Assembly (NCBI GenBank): GCA_038230735.1 | Contig: JBBRMR010000018.1 | Coordinates: 1-64,000, forward strand | Direction of reading: 5' to 3' | Length of the DNA: 64,000 nt | Origin: Arcicella sp038230735 | GTDB lineage: Bacteria; Bacteroidota; Bacteroidia; Cytophagales; Spirosomataceae | Made by a program: the position numbers and the translations under genes | Notes under the pieces: generated by a model | What the model was told of the DNA's origin: nothing | Seen by the model: only the letters and a program-made list of their open reading frames with translations | Database searches by the model: none | Part shown: positions 1 through 9,866 of the stretch, in pieces | How the letters are laid out: each line of letters opens with the position of its first letter | Position numbering within the stretch: position 1 is the first letter of the stretch

Positions 1-78
1 ATCAAGGACACGTTCGGTGACGGGTCTTTTTTTAGGAGTTTCTCTGGTTACTTCTAAAAATCCTGTTGGTTTTCCCAT
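1..78 (-). CDS. gltD: Glutamate synthase small subunit, N-terminal fragment
   Basis: Only the first 26 codons lie in the window; the gene continues beyond position 1. The peptide opens MGKPTGFLEVTRE and runs on with KKRPVTERV, which is the usual start of the NADPH-dependent GOGAT small (beta) subunit. That subunit passes electrons from NADPH to the large subunit for glutamate formation from glutamine and 2-oxoglutarate. It follows gltB in the same direction, as expected for a gltBD operon, but a toxin-antitoxin pair sits between the two genes. Identification rests on a short N-terminal match plus the gltB context. Confidence 0.8.
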   Translation of the reverse strand, partial: MGKPTGFLEVTRETPKKRPVTERVLD

Positions 79-138
79 TTTTTGATTTCGGATTTTCAGC
101 AAAATTAATTTCACTGAATTTTATTGTGATTAGTTTAA

Positions 139-498
139 TTAATCAAGACGATTATCCATTAAACTTTTTATCTCTTTTGATGAAATAGAGTCTTTTTCAG
201 ATTTATCATAGATTTCTAAAAAAAATAGTTGATTATATTCTTCCTCTGATTCTATTTCAACATAGACCTCTAAATCTAAGTACGTTATAACTCTTGAACC
301 TCCACTTTTCCCTTTTCCTTTACTTTTTATAGCGAGCCTTATTTTATAAACACCACCTCCCAAAGAGATTCCAAGTGTCGGATTCTCCTTCAAAGTTGCT
401 GAAAGAGATTTAAGTTCTGATTTTAAGGAAGCATATTTCTTTAAGAGAGGCTTTGCAGATTTCTCAAAATCATCAGTTGTAACTACCTTAATTTTCAT
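139..498 (-). CDS. RelE/ParE-like toxin of a type II toxin-antitoxin pair
   Basis: A 119-residue basic protein. The central stretch with LGGGVYKIRLAIKSKG followed by SGGSRVITY (about residues 46-71) is typical of a Bacteroidota/cyanobacterial RelE/ParE-superfamily group, whose members cleave mRNA on the ribosome or poison gyrase. The acidic C-terminal half continues the fold. It overlaps the upstream 65-residue gene by 11 bases, the usual antitoxin-then-toxin coupling. The pair lies between gltB and gltD on the same strand, so it may be cotranscribed with them. Family assignment is from residue pattern and gene order; activity and target are not determinable here. Confidence 0.72.
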   Translation of the reverse strand: MKIKVVTTDDFEKSAKPLLKKYASLKSELKSLSATLKENPTLGISLGGGVYKIRLAIKSKGKGKSGGSRVITYLDLEVYVEIESEEEYNQLFFLEIYDKSEKDSISSKEIKSLMDNRLD

Positions 499-685
499 CT
501 AAAAATTCTTCTAAGGTTCTACCTACTTTACGTTTGCCAGCTTTTACGTCTTTTACCTCTTGAAGAGCGTTTTTGATTCCCAAAAGAATTTGAAGTTTCC
601 GTTTACTTTCCTGTAATTCGTTATACTCCTTGATTGGGACAAACACCGCTGTATTTACCCCACGGTCATTTACAAGATATTGCAT
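488..685 (-). CDS. Small antitoxin partner of the RelE/ParE-like toxin
   Basis: A 65-residue protein opening MQYLVNDRGVNTAVFVPIKEYNEL, like the short N-terminal segment of Phd/RelB-like antitoxins that precede RelE-type toxins in Bacteroidota. The rest is a charged helix (residues about 28-60), suited to wrapping around a toxin. It starts 44 bp after the gltB stop codon and overlaps the toxin start by 11 bases, consistent with translational coupling. Antitoxins of this type usually repress their own promoter, but no clear operator is visible in the short upstream gap. Confidence 0.65.
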   Translation of the reverse strand: MQYLVNDRGVNTAVFVPIKEYNELQESKRKLQILLGIKNALQEVKDVKAGKRKVGRTLEEFLDEN

Positions 686-729
686 AATAATGTTGTTTTT
701 GATTATGAATCTAAATTACAAAAATAAAA

Positions 730-3700
730 TCAATGAACAATCTCAACTTGAATATCCTGATAAACCACATTCTTATCTTCCAAAACCTCCGCAACGCTGA
801 TATTTCTTAAAGCCAATGCTTTCTTGAAATCTTGTGGCATTACTTTTACGAATTGAGGCAAAATACTATCCCAATTGTTCAAAACGTTTTGTGCAGTATC
901 AGAATCAGTATAGTCTGAATGTTGAGAAACGTACATTCTGAGGATGTTTTCATCTTCTACGGTCAAGTCTTCAATAGCTACCATTTCGCCATTCAGTTTT
1001 GTGGCAAAGTCGCCTTTTTTATCCCAAATATAGGCAACTCCACCTGACATACCTGCTCCAAAATTTCTTCCAGTTTCGCCCAAAACTACCACTAATCCAC
1101 CCGTCATATACTCACAACCGTGGTCACCGATACCTTCTACTACTACTTTTGCTCCTGAGTTTCTTACACAAAAACGTTCTCCTGCCATTCCTCTCAAATA
1201 TGCCTCGCCCGAAGTTGCCCCGTAGAATGAAACATTACCAACGATAGCGTTTTCAGATGGATTAAAAGTGGCTGTTTTATCGGGATAAACTATCAATTTA
1301 GCTCCACAAAGCCCTTTGCCAATATAATCATTTGAATCTCCTTCTAATTCTAAGGTAATTCCATTTACCGAAAACGCTCCAAAAGATTGTCCAGCCGTCC
1401 CTTTAAATTTGAAATGAATGGTATCGTTTGGTAAACCTTTTGCTCCGTATTTCTTCGTAATTTCATTTGATAACATCGTTCCAATGGTACGATTTACGTT
1501 GATTACTGGTAAAGTTGCCGATACTTTTTCTCGGTTATCAAGGGCTGGTTTTGCAATTTTTATCAATTCCCAATCCAATTGGTCTTGCAAACCGTGGTCT
1601 TGGTCTTGTTGCTTATAAAGTGCTACGTCTAAGGCAATGGGTTGTTTGTAAAGGATTGGCGATAAATCAATATTCTTCAATTTCCAATTTTTGATTCCTT
1701 CTTTCATTTCCAATCTATCTGACTGCCCAACCATTTCATTTACCGTTCTGAAACCTAATTCAGCCATGATTTCACGCAATTCAGTGGCTAAAAAAGTAAA
1801 CAAATTCACCACGTGTTCGGCTTCTCCCGTGTACATGGCTCGCAAACGCACATCCATGGTAGCAACTCCCACGGGGCAAGTATTCATGTGGCATTTCCGC
1901 ATCATAATACAACCCGCTGTAACCAACGCCGCCGTGGCAACGCCAAATTCCTCCGCCCCCAAAAGAGCCGCTACTGCAAGGTCTTTACCCGTTCTGATTT
2001 GTCCGTCCGTTTGTACCGTTACTCTGCCCCGCAATTTGTTACGCACCAAAGTTTGATGTGCTTCAGCCAAACCTAATTCCCAAGGCAATCCCGCATGACG
2101 AATGGATGAAAGTGGTGATGCACCCGTTCCACCATCATGTCCTGCAATGAGGATATGGTCGGCGTGAGCTTTCGCAACACCCGCCGCAATTGTGCCTACA
2201 CCCGCTTCTGATACTAATTTTACTGAAATACGAGCTTTTCGATTGGCATTTTTTAAGTCGAAAATTAATTGAGCTAAATCTTCAATAGAATAAATATCAT
2301 GGTGCGGTGGTGGTGAAATCAAACCAACGCCTGGGGTTGAATGACGAGTTTTACCAATCCAATCATCTACTTTATAGCCTGGCAATTGTCCGCCTTCGCC
2401 TGGTTTTGCTCCCTGAGCCATCTTAATTTGGAGTTCATCAGCATTGGTCAAATAATCTGCCGTAACGCCAAAACGTCCCGATGCTACTTGCTTAATTGCT
2501 GAATTCATCCAATCTCCGTTGGCTAATTTCTCAAAACGGATGGGGTCTTCGCCGCCTTCGCCCGAATTTGATTTGCCGCCAATTCGGTTCATCGCAATGG
2601 CTAAGGTGGTATGGGCTTCGTAAGAAATCGAACCGAAAGACATCGCTCCCGTAGCAAAACGTTTGAAGATGTTTTCGATGGGTTCAACTTCCTCAATATC
2701 AATGGATTTACTTTTCTTAAATTTCAATAATCCACGAAGCGTTAAAGCTCTTTCGGACTGTTCATCAACTAATTTTGAATATTTTTTGTAAACAGCATAA
2801 TCGTTCTTTTTGGTCGATTGCTGTAACAAATGAATTGATTCTGGATTGAATAAGTGAGCTTCTCCCCGTTGTTTCCACTGATAAATTCCGCCTACTTCCA
2901 ACTTAGGATTAGCCACTGGTGACTCTGGATAACCATTCCCGTGCTTAATCATGGCTTCTTTGGCGATTCCTTCCAAATCCATACCGCCAATTCTTGAAAT
3001 CGCTCCCGTGAAATACATATCAACCACTTCTTTATTTAAACCAAGAATTTCAAAAATTTGAGCCCCTTGATACGATTGAAGCGTTGAAATTCCCATTTTT
3101 GAGAAAATCTTTAACAATTCACCATTAACCGCTTTTATATAATTGGCTTGCAGTTTTTCATAAGGATAATCTACTTGGAGAATACCCTTCTCTTTCATGC
3201 CATTAATCGTTTCAAAAGCCATGTACGGATTCACTGCCGATGCTCCAAAACCAATTAAAGTGGCAAAATGATGGGTTTCCCAAACGTCCCCCGCCTCCAC
3301 AATTAAACCCACTTGGGCTCTTTTGCCAGTACGATTCAAGTGATGATGCACCGCTGAAACTGCCAATAAGGAAGGAATTGGAGCATGGGATGAATCAACG
3401 CCTCGGTCGGTCAATAAGATAATGGCATAACCATCATCTACGGCATCTTCGCAATATTGACAAATTCTATTCAAAGCTCTCTTCAATTCACCTTCTTTGC
3501 CATTGGCTCTGAAAGTGGTATGAATTGATTTCGTTTGGAAGTTTTTATGATCAATCCAACGGATTTTTTCAATTTCTTGATTCGTCAAAACGGGCTGACG
3601 AATTTCAATCTGACGGCAATGTTCGGGCGTTTCTTCCAATAAATTTCGCAAACCACCAATATCCGAAAGCAAAGACATCACCGTTCTTTCACGGATTGAA

Positions 3701-5301
3701 TCAATTGGTGGATTGGTTACTTGGGCAAATAATTGCTTGAAATAATACGATAGATGTTGAGCTTGGTCGGACAAAATTGCCAAGGGCGTATCTACTCCCA
3801 TCGACCCTAATGCCTCTTTTCCAGTTTCAACCATTTGTGAAAGCAATACTCGTAAATCCTCAGTTGTGAATCCAAAAACTTGCTGACGAAGTAATAATTC
3901 ACGCTCGAAAGGAGTACGATATTCTGCCCCTGCCGCTGGTAAATTTTCTACTTTAATTTTATTATCTGCCAACCATTGTCCATAAGGCTGTTGCTGACAG
4001 ATTTTCTCTTTTAATTCACCATCAGGAATAATTCTGCCCGCTTCCATATCCACCACAAACATTTTTCCAGGTTGTAAACGTCCTTTTGAAACAATTGTCG
4101 CTGGGTCTAAATCCAACACCCCTGCCTCCGAAGCCATGATTACGAAATCATCATTCGTAACCCAGTATCTTGATGGACGCAAACCGTTTCTATCCAAGGT
4201 TGCCCCAATCAATTTTCCATCCGTAAATGAAATCGAAGCTGGACCATCCCAAGGCTCCATGATGGCGGCGTGGTATTCGTAGAAATCCTTTTTATATTGC
4301 TCCATTTGCTCGTTGCCGTCCCACGCTTCGGGAATCAACATCATCATCACGTGCGGAAGCGAACGCCCACTCATGTATAATAATTCGATAGCATTATCTA
4401 AAATAGCTGAATCTGATTGTCCCAATTGGCAAACGGGCAAAATCATTTCTAACTCTTCTTTCGTGAATACATCCGAAGCAAACAAGGCTGATTGAGCCTG
4501 AATCCAAGCGGCATTTCCTTTCACGGTGTTAATCTCACCATTATGACCAATAAAACGGAAAGGCTGTGCTAATTTCCATTCAGGGAAGGTATTTGTTGAG
4601 AAACGAGAGTGAACAATTGCCAAGGCGGAGGTAAATTCCTCTTGTTGCAAATCCAAGAAATACCCTGGTACTTGCATCGTCGTGAGCATACCCTTATATA
4701 TGATGGTACGAGCGGACAAAGATGTAAAGTAAAATTTATCGTCTAATCCTTTAACGGTTTCATTGATAATACGAGCCGTAAATTGACGGAAAACGTAAAG
4801 TTTTCTTTCAAATTCCATTTCATCGGTTATGGTGGCTGGGCGTTTCAAAAACAATTGTTCCATCTGTGGCTCAGTATCGCCCGATTCTGCCCCTTGGATT
4901 TCTTCGTTGTTACATGGCACAACTCGATATCCGAGAATCTCCAAACCCAAACGTTTAGCTTTACGAGCAATGATTTCTTTGCACTCATTACGGGTTAGTT
5001 TATCTTTTGGAAAGAAAGTCATACCCACACCATATTCACCAGCGGCAGGTAAATCAATGTCCAATTTGGCACATTCTTCTAAGAAAAATTCATGGGGAAC
5101 TTGCAAGAGAATTCCTGCCCCATCGCCCGAATTTGGGTCGCATCCGCACGCCCCACGGTGATCCATCCGAATGAGCATCTGGATGGCATCCGCTACCACA
5201 CGGTGAGATTTACGTCCTTTTAGATTGGCTACAAAACCGATACCGCAAGCATCGTGTTCAAACTCTTTGCGATACAGTCCTTTATTGTCGAAGTTCTCCA
5301 T
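730..5301 (-). CDS. gltB: Glutamate synthase large subunit
   Basis: This 1,523-residue protein has the normal full length for the GOGAT alpha subunit. It contains an N-terminal class II glutamine amidotransferase domain with the nucleophile Cys19 in EHDACGIGF, a central domain, an FMN-binding TIM-barrel synthase domain, a 3Fe-4S cysteine cluster in CIMMRKCHMNTCPVGVAT, and a glycine-rich C-terminal beta-helix. It converts glutamine plus 2-oxoglutarate to two glutamates. Cys19 implies removal of an 18-residue propeptide, as is known for the family. The gene is intact. gltD follows only after an intervening toxin-antitoxin pair. A 655-bp AT-rich leader/promoter region lies upstream. Confidence 0.97.
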   Translation of the reverse strand: MENFDNKGLYRKEFEHDACGIGFVANLKGRKSHRVVADAIQMLIRMDHRGACGCDPNSGDGAGILLQVPHEFFLEECAKLDIDLPAAGEYGVGMTFFPKDKLTRNECKEIIARKAKRLGLEILGYRVVPCNNEEIQGAESGDTEPQMEQLFLKRPATITDEMEFERKLYVFRQFTARIINETVKGLDDKFYFTSLSARTIIYKGMLTTMQVPGYFLDLQQEEFTSALAIVHSRFSTNTFPEWKLAQPFRFIGHNGEINTVKGNAAWIQAQSALFASDVFTKEELEMILPVCQLGQSDSAILDNAIELLYMSGRSLPHVMMMLIPEAWDGNEQMEQYKKDFYEYHAAIMEPWDGPASISFTDGKLIGATLDRNGLRPSRYWVTNDDFVIMASEAGVLDLDPATIVSKGRLQPGKMFVVDMEAGRIIPDGELKEKICQQQPYGQWLADNKIKVENLPAAGAEYRTPFERELLLRQQVFGFTTEDLRVLLSQMVETGKEALGSMGVDTPLAILSDQAQHLSYYFKQLFAQVTNPPIDSIRERTVMSLLSDIGGLRNLLEETPEHCRQIEIRQPVLTNQEIEKIRWIDHKNFQTKSIHTTFRANGKEGELKRALNRICQYCEDAVDDGYAIILLTDRGVDSSHAPIPSLLAVSAVHHHLNRTGKRAQVGLIVEAGDVWETHHFATLIGFGASAVNPYMAFETINGMKEKGILQVDYPYEKLQANYIKAVNGELLKIFSKMGISTLQSYQGAQIFEILGLNKEVVDMYFTGAISRIGGMDLEGIAKEAMIKHGNGYPESPVANPKLEVGGIYQWKQRGEAHLFNPESIHLLQQSTKKNDYAVYKKYSKLVDEQSERALTLRGLLKFKKSKSIDIEEVEPIENIFKRFATGAMSFGSISYEAHTTLAIAMNRIGGKSNSGEGGEDPIRFEKLANGDWMNSAIKQVASGRFGVTADYLTNADELQIKMAQGAKPGEGGQLPGYKVDDWIGKTRHSTPGVGLISPPPHHDIYSIEDLAQLIFDLKNANRKARISVKLVSEAGVGTIAAGVAKAHADHILIAGHDGGTGASPLSSIRHAGLPWELGLAEAHQTLVRNKLRGRVTVQTDGQIRTGKDLAVAALLGAEEFGVATAALVTAGCIMMRKCHMNTCPVGVATMDVRLRAMYTGEAEHVVNLFTFLATELREIMAELGFRTVNEMVGQSDRLEMKEGIKNWKLKNIDLSPILYKQPIALDVALYKQQDQDHGLQDQLDWELIKIAKPALDNREKVSATLPVINVNRTIGTMLSNEITKKYGAKGLPNDTIHFKFKGTAGQSFGAFSVNGITLELEGDSNDYIGKGLCGAKLIVYPDKTATFNPSENAIVGNVSFYGATSGEAYLRGMAGERFCVRNSGAKVVVEGIGDHGCEYMTGGLVVVLGETGRNFGAGMSGGVAYIWDKKGDFATKLNGEMVAIEDLTVEDENILRMYVSQHSDYTDSDTAQNVLNNWDSILPQFVKVMPQDFKKALALRNISVAEVLEDKNVVYQDIQVEIVH

Positions 5302-5956
5302 AATATTACGATTTTGCTATTAACAGAATAATCTACTTGATGTTAGGGATAAATGTTTGATTTTTATAAAGATTTCAATAAACAACCTTTATAATATGCT
5401 GTATTTGAGCCTAAAACAAAATTTATTGTACTGTCTATTACTCAAAGTAATTAATTCTATTTTGTTGTTACAAATATATACAATAATTTCTTTGGAAAAA
5501 ACAGCGTTTAGCCAAATAATAGTTGGTCTTATATAATTTCAAGATTTTGCAAAATTTTTTCTTGGTTAGATGCAATTTTTACAAATCTGTATCTCAAACT
5601 ATTTATTGGAAATTTAACAGAAAAATAGTTTTATTTTAGTGATTTTTAAAATCAAAAAATGTCATTTTACAGAAAAAATAATTGAAAATATGATTTTGCA
5701 AACCGAAAATAGTTAGTTTGACAATTATTTTGAAAATTAAGAATTTTTGAAAATTTATTAAAAAAATATTGATAATACTAATCATTTGGATAGACAATCG
5801 AGAGAAAGTAGTATATTTAGATTTTAAAGAAAAGGGAAAATATCCTTAACGAAAATTTATTTAAATCTATAAAAAATGAACTTAAAACCTGTATAAAATT
5901 ACAAGACTAAACACAACCTTTTCCCTAAAAAATCAGTCTTTACAATAAAACCCAAC
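5302..5956. other. Long AT-rich divergent intergenic region
   Basis: This 655-bp spacer separates divergently transcribed gltB (minus) and the T9SS cargo gene (plus). No credible coding sequence is visible. It is very AT-rich with many A/T homopolymer runs. On the minus strand an exact TAnnTTTG match (TATATTTG, 5478-5471) could be the gltB -7 box, though no TTTG lies at the expected -33 distance. On the plus strand TTTG at 5785-5788 followed 23 bp later by TATATTTA is a weaker candidate for the cargo gene. Both promoter guesses are tentative. Confidence 0.5.
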
Positions 5957-8179
5957 ATGAAAAAAATACTACTTTCAATCTTTACCATTTTAATTTTTCT
6001 CTCACAAGCACGTGCAACGCACATTGTGGGGGGGGAATTTGAATTGCAGGTGGTGAAAGGTCAGACTGGTGTTTCTCACCGTTTGAATATGAATCTGTAC
6101 TTTGATGATATAAATGGTCAAGTTGGAGCATTAGACCAAACGGTTACGGTGGGGTTTTTTAGTAAAAAATCCAATACTTTGATTGGCTACGTTTCATTGC
6201 CTTTGGTTTCAAATAATCTAATTAATTACACAAATCCTACTTGTGGAGAGAATAATTCAGTTAGAACTCGACTGATTCAATACAGCACTTTAATAAATTT
6301 ACCGCCCGATGATTTTGCAGAATCTGAGGGCTATTATATTGTTTGGGAGCGTTGTTGTAGGAATAATATTATCTCCAACATTCAAAATCCAGACGGTGCT
6401 GCTTCGGTTTTTTACTTAGAATTTCCCGCTTTTAAACAGAATAATGCCCTCTATTATGACTCCACTCCTTCCTTCAAAACGCTTACTGGCGACTATATTT
6501 GCCTAAATCGCCCTTTCGTTTTCGAGTTTGGAGCAACTGATTCGGATGGTGATAGTTTGGTGTATCGTTTAGTAACTCCATTAAATGGTTTTTCTGATAA
6601 AATAAACCCAAAACCTACGTTTCCTTTGGGTAGTAGCAATTATCCTTTAGTTTCTTGGAGCAGTGGATATGGAGTATCTAACGTAATTTCAGGGTCAAAT
6701 CCTTTAAAAGTAAATACCAAAACAGGGCAATTGACCGTTACAGCGGACAAATTAGGGCTTTTTGTATTTTGTGTTTTGACGGAAGAGTATCGAAAAGGAA
6801 AGAAAATTGGAGAAGTTAGAAGAGATTTTCAGTTGAAAGTTATTGACTGTCCCATCAATAATAGTCCCACGACATTGTTTAAGGAAAAAGGTAAAACTGA
6901 TTTTTACAACTCAGCCACTGTCTTAACCATCAAACAGGGAGACAAAAAATGCTTCACTATTTTGGGTAATGATAAAGACCCCAATCAGGTTTTGAACATG
7001 AAGGTTATCCCCATTAATTTTAGTTCAAATCCAACAGTTACTCCTTCAACATTACAATCGGGTTCTTCAAAAGACACGCTACGAGCAGAGGTTTGTTTTG
7101 ATGAATGTGCAGAATCAATTGATGGTAAACCTTTGATTTTTGATGTGGTAACAACGGACAATGGTTGCCCCCAACCGCTTACTAATACGCTTAGGATGTC
7201 CGTCATTTTTGAACCAAGACCCAATCAAAAACCAACCATAACTACCGATTTATTGAACCAAATAGGCGAATCTGAAATTGGCAAGTTATTGAAATTTAAC
7301 CTCTTTGGGCTTGACAAAGATAATGATATTCTTACCCTTACGGCTCGTGGACGAGGGTTTTCATTGGCATCAGCGGGAATGGGATTTTCGGGTGGTTCGG
7401 GCGCAGGTAAGGTTACAAGCCCCTTCACCTGGACACCCGTCTGCGACCTTACGCACAAAGGAGACTACATCGTTGATTTTGTGGTTACGGATAATCGTTG
7501 CGGAAGGAATTTGAAGGATAGTATTTCGGTAACATTAAAAGCCATTAGTCCTAAAAATGATTCGCCAAAAGTAAAAACGAGTTTAATCAAGAATGAAATT
7601 GAAGTTATTTTAAATGGAACAGAACCGCAACCCATCAATTTTGATGTGATTTCAACGGATATAAATTTAGACCTTTTAAAATTATATGCCCAACCCAAAG
7701 GTTTTGATTTGAAATCAGTGGGAATGATTTGGATGGATGTAAACGGAGTCGCAAAAATTGTTAATCCGTTCGCTTGGAAGCCCGATTGTAGTTACTTAAA
7801 GGGCAAAGAATCTGTGATTTATAATATTGATTTTGTTACGGAAGATAATTCTTGCAGTACAAACCGTTTTGATACAGTTTCGGTGGCAATCACTTTAAAA
7901 AATAAGATGGCAAACTATGATATGGTGAAACCCGCAAACATTTTTACCCCCAATGGAGACGGTAAAAATGATGATTTTTCTTTAAAAGATTTACCAGAAG
8001 ATAATTGCACTGAAAAATTTGAACTTATTGAGATTTATGACCGTTGGGGACAGCCTGTTTATAAATCAACCGAAAGGAATTTTAAATGGACTGGTGGGCA
8101 GTATTCCGCTTCTCAATATCACTATCTGATAAAATTCACGGAACATCAATTCAAGGGATGGATTGAGTTAATTCGTTAA
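5957..8179 (+). CDS. Secreted protein with gliding-motility-type (CHU_C, T9SS type B) C-terminal sorting domain
   Basis: This 740-residue protein has a classical signal peptide (MKKILLSIFTILIFLSQARA) and then THIVGGEFEL, an N-terminal signature common in large extracellular Bacteroidota proteins with gliding-motility C-termini. The middle contains repeated beta-sandwich/cadherin-like segments with D-x-D-G-D motifs (for example ATDSDGDSL, LDKDNDILTL), probably calcium-binding. The last 85 residues (ANIFTPNGDGKNDDF ... YDRWGQPVY ... GWIELIR) form the CHU_C domain that directs type IX secretion. Likely role: surface attachment or matrix protein; no catalytic domain is apparent. It is monocistronic between gltB and a degenerate Uma2 gene. 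Confidence 0.88.
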   Translation: MKKILLSIFTILIFLSQARATHIVGGEFELQVVKGQTGVSHRLNMNLYFDDINGQVGALDQTVTVGFFSKKSNTLIGYVSLPLVSNNLINYTNPTCGENNSVRTRLIQYSTLINLPPDDFAESEGYYIVWERCCRNNIISNIQNPDGAASVFYLEFPAFKQNNALYYDSTPSFKTLTGDYICLNRPFVFEFGATDSDGDSLVYRLVTPLNGFSDKINPKPTFPLGSSNYPLVSWSSGYGVSNVISGSNPLKVNTKTGQLTVTADKLGLFVFCVLTEEYRKGKKIGEVRRDFQLKVIDCPINNSPTTLFKEKGKTDFYNSATVLTIKQGDKKCFTILGNDKDPNQVLNMKVIPINFSSNPTVTPSTLQSGSSKDTLRAEVCFDECAESIDGKPLIFDVVTTDNGCPQPLTNTLRMSVIFEPRPNQKPTITTDLLNQIGESEIGKLLKFNLFGLDKDNDILTLTARGRGFSLASAGMGFSGGSGAGKVTSPFTWTPVCDLTHKGDYIVDFVVTDNRCGRNLKDSISVTLKAISPKNDSPKVKTSLIKNEIEVILNGTEPQPINFDVISTDINLDLLKLYAQPKGFDLKSVGMIWMDVNGVAKIVNPFAWKPDCSYLKGKESVIYNIDFVTEDNSCSTNRFDTVSVAITLKNKMANYDMVKPANIFTPNGDGKNDDFSLKDLPEDNCTEKFELIEIYDRWGQPVYKSTERNFKWTGGQYSASQYHYLIKFTEHQFKGWIELIR

Positions 8180-8775
8180 TTTTAAGAAACTTAATTCAAA
8201 TTCAAGATTTGGCAAAACATTTTCTCCTGATAAAATATTATCAAAACCTATCACTAAATCAATTGTACCATTTGCCCTAAAAATTCTAATTTCTTCGCCT
8301 TTTGGGAAAATTAACCAAGCTAACTGACATCCATTATCAATCCATTTGTGCATTTTTTCAATGGCTTATTTCAAATCATCGAAATTGGACATTAATTCAA
8401 TCACAAATTCTGGACAAAAGGGAGAAAATTTTGTTTGTTCTTCAAGCGTTAATTCATTCCAGCGTTCATTTGAAACCCACGCCGCATCAGGAGAACACAC
8501 CGCCAAACTTGGTAATCTGAATGCCGTTGAAGAGTCAAAAACTTTTCCTAACTTAGTTTTACGATTCCAAATTACTAAATCAGCGTTAAGTTCACTGTTT
8601 TTAATTCCTGGAATTCCTCCTGTATTGGGCATAATAATAATTTTTCCGAAAGCATCTCTCTCGAATTTTATTTGGTCATTCAATAAACAAAACTCATAGA
8701 ATTCATCATCAGTCATCCGATGATTTCTAATTGTTTGAGTGAATAGACACTTTCATGTTCAGAAGTTACAACCAT
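8168..8775 (-). pseudogene. Uma2-family endonuclease, broken by a frameshift and an in-frame TAA
   Basis: Three collinear pieces of a Uma2 (DUF820, PD-(D/E)XK-like) protein are visible. The N-terminus starts at 8775 (MVVTSEHESVYSLKQLEIIG) and stops at a TGA at 8715-8713. The protein resumes in another frame at 8716 (MTDDEFYEFCLLND) through the typical core SPDAAWVSNERW and CPEFVIELMS. After DDLK a TAA at 8368-8366 interrupts, and the same frame continues AIEKMHKWIDNGCQLAWLI to 8168. The stop sits where relatives usually have Gln or Lys, so a single CAA or AAA to TAA change would explain it. An intact Uma2 gene lies at 17.4-18.1 kb. The last bases overlap the cargo gene's 3' end. Confidence 0.85.
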
Positions 8776-8841
8776 TTTTCAAAATTTTTATGTGAGTTTA
8801 GTTCAAATATACGATTTTATTTGAAGTTCTTTGATATTCTC

Positions 8842-9753
8842 TCACAATTCTATTCTCATTCCATCTTCTGCCAAAACTGTATTTTCAAAAACCGTCTTCG
8901 CTTCCTCCAAAAGCGGCTCTAATTCTTTGTATCTCGAAGAAAAATGTCCAATAATTAATGTTCCCACGTTTGCTTTTTTAGCAATTAATCCCGCTTGAAA
9001 TGCTGTGGTGTGATTTGTTTGGTTGGCACGGGGTAATAATTCATGCAAGAAAGTAGCTTCGTGGTATAATACTTCCACATTTTTTATAATATCAATAATT
9101 GGTTCGTGATACAGTGAGTCCGAACAAAAAGCGTAACTTCTACACTTTCCAGCGGGCATGGTATAATCCGAATTTTTATATTTCAAATCTCCATTTTCAT
9201 CCAAAACATCTTCCCCATTTTTTAGCATTTTAATTTGCTCAATCGTCAAATCTTTGGGCATCGTTTCCTTTACAATTTTATGTTTTTGAGTTTTTTCTTT
9301 GAATAAAAATCCGCAGCAAGGCACTCGGTGAACTAAAGGAATTGTCGTTATTGTTACTTGTTCGTTTTCAAATAATTGATAAGATTTCTCCGTATCAGTT
9401 TCGATAAAATGAAGTTTAAAATTCAACCAAGCATCAGAATATTTTAATTGAATGGTAATAATTTCTGAAAGTCCTTTTGGTCCAAAAACCCATAAATCTT
9501 CAGTTCTGCGGTGCATATTGAGCGTAGAAATCAAGCCGATTAAACCAAAATAATGGTCGCCATGAAGATGCGTGATGAAAATGTACTTCAACCGAGTGGA
9601 GCGAATTTTATACCTAAGCAATTGATTCTGAGTGCCTTCACCACAATCAATTAAATAGCCGTCTTGCTCAATTTGAAGATGGTGTGCTGTTGGATTCCTC
9701 GTAAGTACGGGTGTGGCTGAACCTGTGCCTAAAATGGTGATTTGAAAACTCAA
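8842..9753 (-). CDS. rnz: Ribonuclease Z
   Basis: A 303-residue metallo-beta-lactamase-fold endonuclease that trims 3' trailers from precursor tRNAs in the cytoplasm. The zinc motif THLHGDH is at residues 61-67 within FITHLHGDHYFGLIGL. The N-terminus SFQITILGTGSATP, FCSDSLYHEP, HEATFLHE and IGHFSSRY near the C-terminus are family signatures. Length is normal. The initiation codon appears to be TTG at 9753, since no better start lies upstream. The 5' side abuts a heptamer-periodic repeat (9784-9866). Trailer processing matters here because the window's tRNAs lack an encoded CCA end. Confidence 0.95.
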   Translation of the reverse strand: MSFQITILGTGSATPVLTRNPTAHHLQIEQDGYLIDCGEGTQNQLLRYKIRSTRLKYIFITHLHGDHYFGLIGLISTLNMHRRTEDLWVFGPKGLSEIITIQLKYSDAWLNFKLHFIETDTEKSYQLFENEQVTITTIPLVHRVPCCGFLFKEKTQKHKIVKETMPKDLTIEQIKMLKNGEDVLDENGDLKYKNSDYTMPAGKCRSYAFCSDSLYHEPIIDIIKNVEVLYHEATFLHELLPRANQTNHTTAFQAGLIAKKANVGTLIIGHFSSRYKELEPLLEEAKTVFENTVLAEDGMRIEL

Positions 9754-9783
9754 TTTATTTCGTTGTTTGTGATTCGATGCTCT

Positions 9784-9866
9784 TCAAATGGTTATTCGTT
9801 TTTCGATGCTTGATATTCGGATAGAATCCCGAACATCAAGCATCGAAAACCAAATATCGAAAAAAA
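9784..9866. repeat. Heptamer-periodic inverted repeat (TTCGATG class)
   Basis: The left arm (about 9791-9820) reads as 7-nt words of the type GATGCTT, GATATTC. The right arm (9829-9866) reads CCGAACA, TCAAGCA, TCGAAAA in the opposite orientation. The inner 21 bp of the arms pair almost perfectly across an 8-nt loop. It occupies the spacer between the STAS gene and rnz. Related arms occur at 14.5, 21.7, 25.4, 41.2 and 62.9-63.1 kb. Confidence 0.85.

Noticed and set aside
999..5161. Several antisense open frames across gltB
   Set aside because: They lie wholly within a well-conserved gene, show no family resemblance and have composition expected from antisense frames.
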